Part shown: piece by piece, positions 57,416-64,000 of the stretch
How positions within the stretch are numbered: position 1 is the stretch's first letter
How the letters are laid out: each line of letters starts with the position of its first letter
From: Paralichthys olivaceus
Lineage: Eukaryota; Chordata; Actinopteri; Pleuronectiformes; Paralichthyidae
DNA: 64,000 bases
Assembly (NCBI RefSeq): GCF_024713975.1
Contig: NC_091096.1
Span: 2,693,501 to 2,757,500 of the forward strand
Direction of reading: 5' to 3'
Translations under genes and position numbers: made by a program
Notes under the pieces: generated by a model
Database searches by the model: none
Told to the model about the DNA's origin: nothing
What the model saw: only the letters and a program-made list of their open reading frames with translations

Positions 57416-58863
57416 GGTACGAGACACACACCTGAGGACACCCACACTGATCTGTGATCAGCGGGGATCGATCGCTGCAGGTGATCGGTGTTTTTCTGCT
57501 CATGACCCTGATGCTCTCTCTCTCTGTCTCTCTCTCTGTCTCTCTTTCTCTGTCTCTCTCTCTGTCTCTGGCCTGTTCCAGTCAACCTCTCTTCACCATC
57601 AACACCAGCTGCTCTATAATCCAGAGCAAAGCTGCAGGAATCACAGAGCATCGTCAATCCATCAGAATCGTTGTTGATTAGTCATTTGATAGGTCTCTTA
57701 ATTGATGTCACTATTACCGGTGAGTGTGGTGAAGTGTATGTCCACCAGAGCTGGAATGACAAAAACCTACAATTTCATTATTAATTTATTCACCAGATAT
57801 GTAATCTCAATTGCTCAGGATCTTAAAAAACATGAATCATGTTTATTGATTATGTTTGACAAATTATTTTGTCTTAAAATGGCAAATTTCTCAAGTGATG
57901 TTTTCATTTTCTTATTTTCTTCGACCACCAACGTCAAAAAAATCCAGGTTGGTTTAGTTTTACGCTATAAAACGTATAAGATGTGTTTAAAATTGTAAAT
58001 TCTTTAGTTTTCCTCGTGCTGTGGTTTGATTTAAACGATCAGATGAAAACGTCGCTTGTGAAGAAGATGTATAATCTATGATTAAAAAAAAAGAGTATGG
58101 GTAAAATATTGGAATCAAAATGTATATGTGCTGTCACACAATATATTACAGTATCTCAACCAGTGATATGAAATATCTCTTATATAATATATTTCTGCCG
58201 TTATTAAATTACGGCATAAGCTTTGATATATTATGATAAATGAGAACTGCAGCAACAAAAAAATGTATCCGCAAATATTTAAAAGCACAAATATGAACCG
58301 GATCCAGTTTAATAAAAGAGTCGTGTGTGACAGAACACGAGACTTTTAGGAAGTAAACTTCAGTCAGAAGTGTCCTCTGTCAAAGAACTTTGTGTGTGTG
58401 TGTGTGTGTGTTCCTCTTGTTTGCTCCCCGAGAAGCATCAACGCCACAGTGTTGAGTTTGAGCGTTTTCAGATTCCAGCCGATGATTCTTGGTTGGTTGT
58501 GTGGTTTCCTTGGTAACGACTGGGTCGGCTATTCCACCAGTCGCACAACAGGAACTTCATCCATTACAGTCAGATGAATTGTTTATTGATTGTTTCTCTG
58601 TGCGTACGTGTGAATGTGGCCACGAGGTGTTGTCATTCGAGTTTAAAATAAAGAAAGAAAGAAGAAGAAGAAATGCATCCATCAGTTTCCTGCTGCATAT
58701 CCACATTCGGGTCATTTAACTCATTTAACGACATTGATCAGAAAGTAAACACGACGTGTCGCAGGTCAGAGCTGAGATTTGTGTTTGTGAGGCGAGCAGG
58801 ACGAGAGCTGCTGCTTCGGGATGTGGAGAATTCCCACTGCCTGGGTTTAAAGGGACTGTTAAA

Positions 58864-58929
<66 letters not shown>

Positions 58930-59036
58930 TTTTGCAGCTATGCTTACCAGCCTCATTAGGACCTGGCTTTGGTCCCTATGAGGTCTACTGGTCCTGATAA
59001 AATCAGTGTTTATACTGGAATAGGTCCTGAGGAGGT

Positions 59037-59069
<33 letters not shown>

Positions 59070-62000
59070 GGCCAGTGAAACAACCCTTTCTCTTCTTTTC
59101 TCTTCCACGTAGAAAGTTTCCTCTCGCTGGTGTTACTGATGTTCATCCTCTTCAGAGACGTGCATCTGTTCGAGTTCGAGATAAGGCTGCAAGCACGGCG
59201 CTCCAGAAACCGCTCTGTTCTTGAAGCTTGACTTCACTCCAAGCACATCTGACCTCTTTGTCTGATGGAATGTGACAAGAATAAGACATTTTTTCCTCCA
59301 GTTCTCGGTCCAGAGCTTTCTCTTTCTTCTCCGCAGGGTTAGTTGTGTATGTGGACGAAGAACCCGTCCTTGACATCTTGTGTACTTTGTATGAAAAGTG
59401 TTGCGAAGTGCAGAGGCGGTGATAAGACCTGTGGCAGGAGTGTTGTTGCTGTCAGACTGTTTTTCTCCTCAGCTCTTGATCAGAAAACATACATTTGTTT
59501 TTCTGCTCTTTAAAGCCGACTGCCCACATATGTAATTTCAAAGTGACTGGATCAGGTTTGTGTGTGTGTGTGTGTGGACACTAATCATTTGCAGACGCGT
59601 TCGTGCTGACACAAGGAAAGTTTTCCACCCTGAGTCTCCGCAGGACAGAAACATGAAGTCTGGCTGCAGCTCATTCTGATTTTCTTCCCCCCAGTTTTTA
59701 AGATGTTTTTCCTTCCTGCTCTTAAAACGTAACACGCGACGTCTGATCACAGTTCAATCACCTGCAGATTTTTCATATTTCTTGTTGGAGATTAGTTTAA
59801 AATCTCCCCGAACAGCATTTGATCACACGCTTAGAATAAATTGTTGTAACAGCAACATCCCTGTGGGACGCCAATCCCCACTCAGTTTTCCCTTCTGTGT
59901 TTGGTCTTCACCACCTCTTGAGATTATTTTATTTCCTCCGTAGCAGTTAGATCAGTTCACTGGCTGCTCTTAAACTGTGTCTTTGCTGCTGAGAGGGTTG
60001 TGAACAATGAGCTGAAACTCTGACGTGCTGCAGTTTCAGCTGGTCGTTCTCCGCAGGTTCACGAAAAACCACTGACCTCATGATTAATGACAACATGATA
60101 ACATCTTCGCGGCAGAAGTTAAGAACACCGGGGATGCTTTTAAAACATCACTTTAAACTTTTGAACTCTGAAACTTTGAGGGCGGTCTCTCCACTGAACG
60201 CTGCGTTCCAGTGGAACAAAAGCAACCAGCTGTGCTGACAAAAACACAAGATAACATCTGAGCTCAGCAAACACAGAATTGCACGGTTGAACAAATTCTG
60301 AAAAAGATTGTTGAATAGTGTGAATCCCTGAGTGAACGAGTCCGGAGCCTCGTGTTGATTATACAAGATACAATCCGTCTGCAGCTTCCTGTGTCGTGGC
60401 CGACTCTCAGATCGGACTCTGAGATCGGACTCTTCCCTCTGTTGCATGTCGAGCTGTAAGTAGTTTTGGACGTGCAGTCACATCATCATCGTCTTAAAGG
60501 AGCTTATAAACAGAGAAGATGATAGAGAGAGCCACAATGACATGTTTACAGTTTGAAGTCACGTGTCACGGGCGCCTCGTGTACCTGCACCTCCCGTTCT
60601 GCTTTTGTCTGAGTCCGCAGGAAGCCGACCTGCGGGTTACAGTCTGATTTCCTGTCCTGGCTCGGCATCTGTAGAGGAGGGAGGAGGAGGAGGAGAGGAG
60701 GGGGAGAGGGAGAGGGGGGGGGGTCGGTCTTATTTAGCCCTATGAAGAGCCGGCTTTTCCTCCCAGTTTCCATGGCGACCGCTCTCCTACAGTATTCAGA
60801 CGTGGGACGGCCTCTGCATCTGAAAGCAGTTCCCAGTGGTGTTTCAGACCCTCTTGCTCTTTTTCCTTCAGCCTCGCTCGTCTTCCCCCACTGTCTCGGT
60901 TTTTCAAAAGCAGCAGCGCTTCGTCTCCAGCGCCGCTGTACTGTATAAAAAAGTAAAAATGGTCGAACACCATTTGCATCTGAATCAGGGCTGAGTTATG
61001 CCTTTGTTTCCTGTTTAAATTCCCCAAGTCTACAGGCTGAGACTTGAAGCCAGAACAGGCTTTGAGATATTTAGACGGCCCATCCTGTAAATATATAAAC
61101 ATTAGACGAGTGAGGAACGACCGAGCATTGTGCTCTTTGTGTATTCAGCCGGATCGTTTGAGTTTTATTTTGTGTATTTCCCCCAAAGACATAGTTAATG
61201 ATTACACAGCATGTATTTTTACTCTGAATTTAGTTTTGTACATGAAGATGATGAAACTCCAAAATGTCAGACAGAAAGGCCGACGTGTTTGATTGGTGAG
61301 ATAAAGCAAAACCCCGCAGAGGCTTTTAAAAACAAACTACAGCTCAGAGGAGACCTTTTATTTTCAGGTCAAGACAAACTTACTTCCTTTCCGTCTCCGT
61401 CTCTGTCGTTTGGGGTAAAAGCATGTGACCTACATACTGTACAACAAGGTTGACAGGAAATCATTTCGAGTATTTGTAGGATCCCTCAAATTTAAGCTGC
61501 AAAGAGAAAAAAGCAAAATGCCAGTAGATCCAAATCGGTTGTGCTGCTGCGGGGGGGGGGGAATCCCTCACCTACACACAGCTGAAAAAACCAAAGTAAC
61601 TCACACTGAGAATCTTCAGTCGACGATGGTGAAAGATGGTTTCTGTTATTTTAGTTGTTTGTTTTTTTTTAATCGCTCTGACGTTTGTGTTCACGTGTCC
61701 GATGACAGCCGAGAGAGACATCGTGGCGATGGCGTTTATATTCAGGATGTGATGCTCACGTGAATTGACGGCTCGGCAGCCACGATCACTCTGACGCCAA
61801 ATGATGTCATCGGCACAAGATGACATTTGTATCCAAGATATTTTGGCTTCGCGTCTAGTGGGAGGAAGAGACGTGGGTTGTTTTTTTTTTTCGTCTTCCG
61901 TGATATATATATCATTAGTAGGCGTGCATTGTGGGAAAAAAGTGGGCCATCGCGATGTCAGATGTCGAGACTGCTGATGAGGTGTTTCTGTTTTCAGGGT

Positions 62001-62580
62001 TTTCTGTTTCCACAGACGCCTTTTTGAATTAGCTGAATTTTTACGTCGACAGCGATAGCCGAGACGTAGCTCAAGAGATGGAGGACGAGTGTTTCCCTTC
62101 ATCGTCCCAGCAGATATTCAGAAGAAAAACGAAAAACAATTTTCATATGAGGGTTCTGGTAACCTGCCAGAAGTGTCTTCACATTCATCAGCAGCGGTAA
62201 GGAGAGGGGAGATTCATACGTTATACTCAGTCGCCCTGTTTCATCTTTAATGGGCTCACACAGACAGTCTGGCACTACAGAGCCGTCCCCTCTCTCTTGA
62301 TTAAATCGCTGCAGCATAATGAAGCAGAAGAGAATCAGACGGAAAGTCAGAACCCCTCTGTGTACCTGCTTCATTTCATTTGGCGAGATTTCCCTTTTCT
62401 CCCTCCTCCTGGCAGACGCATGCGGTTCTGTGGCAAGTCTGAGCACTTGAGTCTGAGCGTTGCAGAGGCGAGAGAAAGCAAACACACTGCGGTCGTGGCA
62501 GAACAGCTGATCGGTTCCCCGAGCTGTGGGGCAATACCTCCAGAAGACGGAAAAGACAGGAGAGCAGCTGCTGACAGTTA
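57416..62580. other. Long non-coding stretch, probable intron or intergenic
   Basis: No exon recognised in 5 kb. It holds (CTCTGT)n at 57520-57570, (TG)n at 58391-58410, two (CA)n arrays at 58864-58926 and 59041-59069, (TG)n near 59559-59575, G-runs at 60714-60723 and 61551-61561, and GA-rich tracts near 60675-60720. The ORF at 61572-62102 (176 aa, minus) has no recognisable domain. Confidence 0.5.
58864..59070. repeat. Two (CA)n arrays around a short interspersed repeat
   Basis: About 31 CA units (58864-58926), then GCCTCATTAGGACCTGGCTT, CCTATGAGGTCTACTGGTCC and GTTTATACTGGAATAGGTCC, then about 14 CA units (59041-59069). The middle piece, flanked by CA arrays, is a dispersed fish repeat I recall in the same setting. 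Confidence 0.7.
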
Positions 62581-62875
62581 AGACGTTCCCCGGGGAGCGA
62601 GGAGGAGTAGGGGAGGAAAGACGAGGAGAGGAAGAAGAAGGAGGGAAGGGAACAAGGGGAGTGCAGGGTTGTTGGGAAGAGGAGGGGGAGGTGGAAGGAA
62701 GTGGCGGCAGAGAGCTTTCTCTTTTTTTTTTCTCCGTCTTCAGTGAGAGGAATAACGAGTGAGCGAGCAGCAGGATTGCTCAGTTCCTTCTTGAGGTTTT
62801 GTCTTTTTCATTTTTATTTATTTGTTGTTGAATGAGCGGCGGATTAGCGGCTGCGTGCTGCCTTCAGTGTGCAGC

Positions 62876-62971
62876 ATGGAAACCAAGTCCCTGTTCAGCC
62901 TGCACAGAGCCCTCGCTCAGCCCGTCAAGATGTGCATGTTCGATTTCCCTGTCACAATCCTGGACGACCTG
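62876..62971 (+). CDS. Candidate first coding exon of an unrecognised gene (rest outside window)
   Basis: The ATG at 62876 is in a strong start context (CAGCATGG: A at -3, G at +4). It opens a 32-codon reading METKSLFSLHRALAQPVK, then MCMFDFPVTILDDL, ending exactly at a codon border with a good donor CTG/GTGAGC at 62972. The 5' leader is GA-rich (62585-62760). I do not recognise the peptide. Together with the 57.4-kb candidate it may be an alternative first exon of one plus-strand gene that continues past 64000. Confidence 0.5.
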
Positions 62972-63228
62972 GTGAGCTCCGACACTATGCCGCTATACCA
63001 CAGCGAGCAGAGTGTGTGTGTGTGTGTTAACATGTTCAAACAGACATGCATGTGCTCTATTATATGTTTCTTACAGTGTGTGTGTGTGTAGGTGGTTGCA
63101 TGTGCACTTGTGTTTGCAAACATATATTTAATTGTAATTGTATGTCTGTGTGTGTGTGCGTGCGCCCATTTCTATTATGTGACGTACTGTTTACAGCAGA
63201 GTACATTCAAACACTGCGTGTGTGTGTC

Positions 63229-63259
<31 letters not shown>

Positions 63260-64000
63260 AAACAATGATCACAGCTGATTGTGTAACTCCACGAGACAAA
63301 GTGTGATTAGTGAATATGAGCCACACAAGTAAAATCTCATTCATCGATTATTCTCTGCTCTGAAGTTGAATTGTTCGTATGTCGGTTCTTGGTTTGTTCG
63401 TTTGTTTACTTTCACACCTCTGGACAGTTTCTGTAAAGTCACATGACTCACTAGCAGCACATCTGGAAAGGAGGTCAGATCTGCAGGTCACAGATTTAAA
63501 CCCTGTGGTTTTCATTTCCTGCGGTTCATCAACTCATCATGACTCAGTTTGTCCTCAGGTGATTCTTTTTCTGTATTTTGCTTTTCGATGAATTTGCACA
63601 AACCTGCCGCCTCAAGATTTGAGACTTGATCTTAACACCTCGTTTTACCTGGGAGTGGATTTCCTGTTTTTGGTATCTGCTCAGCTTGGTGTCGTTCTTT
63701 TCTCTCTGGCGTGAACGCAACCTTCACTCAGTCGTGTGTATTTTTGTGGCCACTGCTTCCAGGCCCTGCACGCCCCAGGCAGCCGTCTCCCTGCAGAGGT
63801 GCCTGTGTCCTCTGATATTTTGACATGTTTGGACGTGTCTGTATTAATCCTGCGGGCGCCTAATGAACGTGCCCCTGTGTCGGCCTGTTAATGATTTAAA
63901 CCGATGCAGAGACGAAGACACATCCTCTTGATTAACGACGATCAGGGAGTTTGTCAGAGGCTTTCTTTGTTTCCTGGTCACATCCTGATATCAAACCTGC
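62972..64000 (+). other. Presumed intron 1 of the last gene
   Basis: It begins GTGAGC, holds (TG)n arrays at about 63008-63025, 63075-63090 and 63205-63258, and no exon was recognised. The window ends inside it. Confidence 0.4.

Noticed and set aside
61572-62102. 176-aa minus-strand ORF
   Set aside because: No recognisable domain, low-complexity lysine-rich stretches, no promoter or splice context, and overlapping ORFs on the other strand. Probably chance.

Overview
This window is nuclear DNA of a ray-finned fish, most likely a percomorph-type teleost. The genes have many short vertebrate-style exons with GT/AG borders, conserved phases and short introns. CA/TG, GATA and CT microsatellites are frequent. 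The interspersed repeats resemble fish families recalled from memory: a Tc1/mariner relic, palindromic MITEs, a tRNA-like SINE piece and LINE-type 3' tails. The set of genes (SLC25A25, ZDHHC12, PKN3, SET, ODF2, GLE1, PTGES2) is the human chromosome 9q34.11 neighbourhood in a rearranged order.

Layout. 1-6.0 kb: last nine exons and 3'UTR of slc25a25 (+; the 5' end lies outside). 7.35-10.35 kb: complete zdhhc12 (+). 13.2-24.6 kb: pkn3 (-), 18 exons covering the C-terminal 806 residues; its first exons were not found. 24.6-27 kb: repeat-rich spacer with nested MITEs. 27.2-30.9 kb: complete set (+). 31.0-32.9 kb: a two-exon gene (-) for a probable secreted CULT (cereblon-type) protein, tail-to-tail with set. 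33.6-34.7 kb: minisatellite of about 31 bp with a 93-bp higher-order period. 35.2-41.1 kb: complete odf2 (+). 41.4 kb: duplicated piece of odf2 exon 1. 42.2-44.0 kb: THAP plus DDE-transposase gene (-), three exons, 471 aa, open throughout. 44.2-45.4 kb: pile of retroposon tails and GATA repeats. 45.6-51.2 kb: complete gle1 (+). 52.7-55.5 kb: complete ptges2 (-). 56.6-57.4 kb and 62.9 kb: two candidate first exons of an unrecognised plus-strand gene that runs off the window.

I assembled exons by hand from splice signals, reading-frame continuity and remembered vertebrate proteins. Each complete model closes in frame: zdhhc12 267 aa, set 272, CULT 199, odf2 738, THAP/DDE 471, gle1 701 or 706, ptges2 377. 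The identified genes are mostly housekeeping and do not form one pathway: mitochondrial carrier, Golgi-type palmitoyltransferase, Rho-effector kinase, histone chaperone, centriole/sperm-tail coiled coil, mRNA export factor and prostaglandin-related enzyme. I saw no retrovirus, LTR element, Polinton, CRISPR array or prokaryotic-type system. The points most worth a second look are the CULT protein, the THAP/DDE gene, the odf2 exon-1 copy, and GCTAGC/GTTAGC word clusters that recur at most gene starts here.
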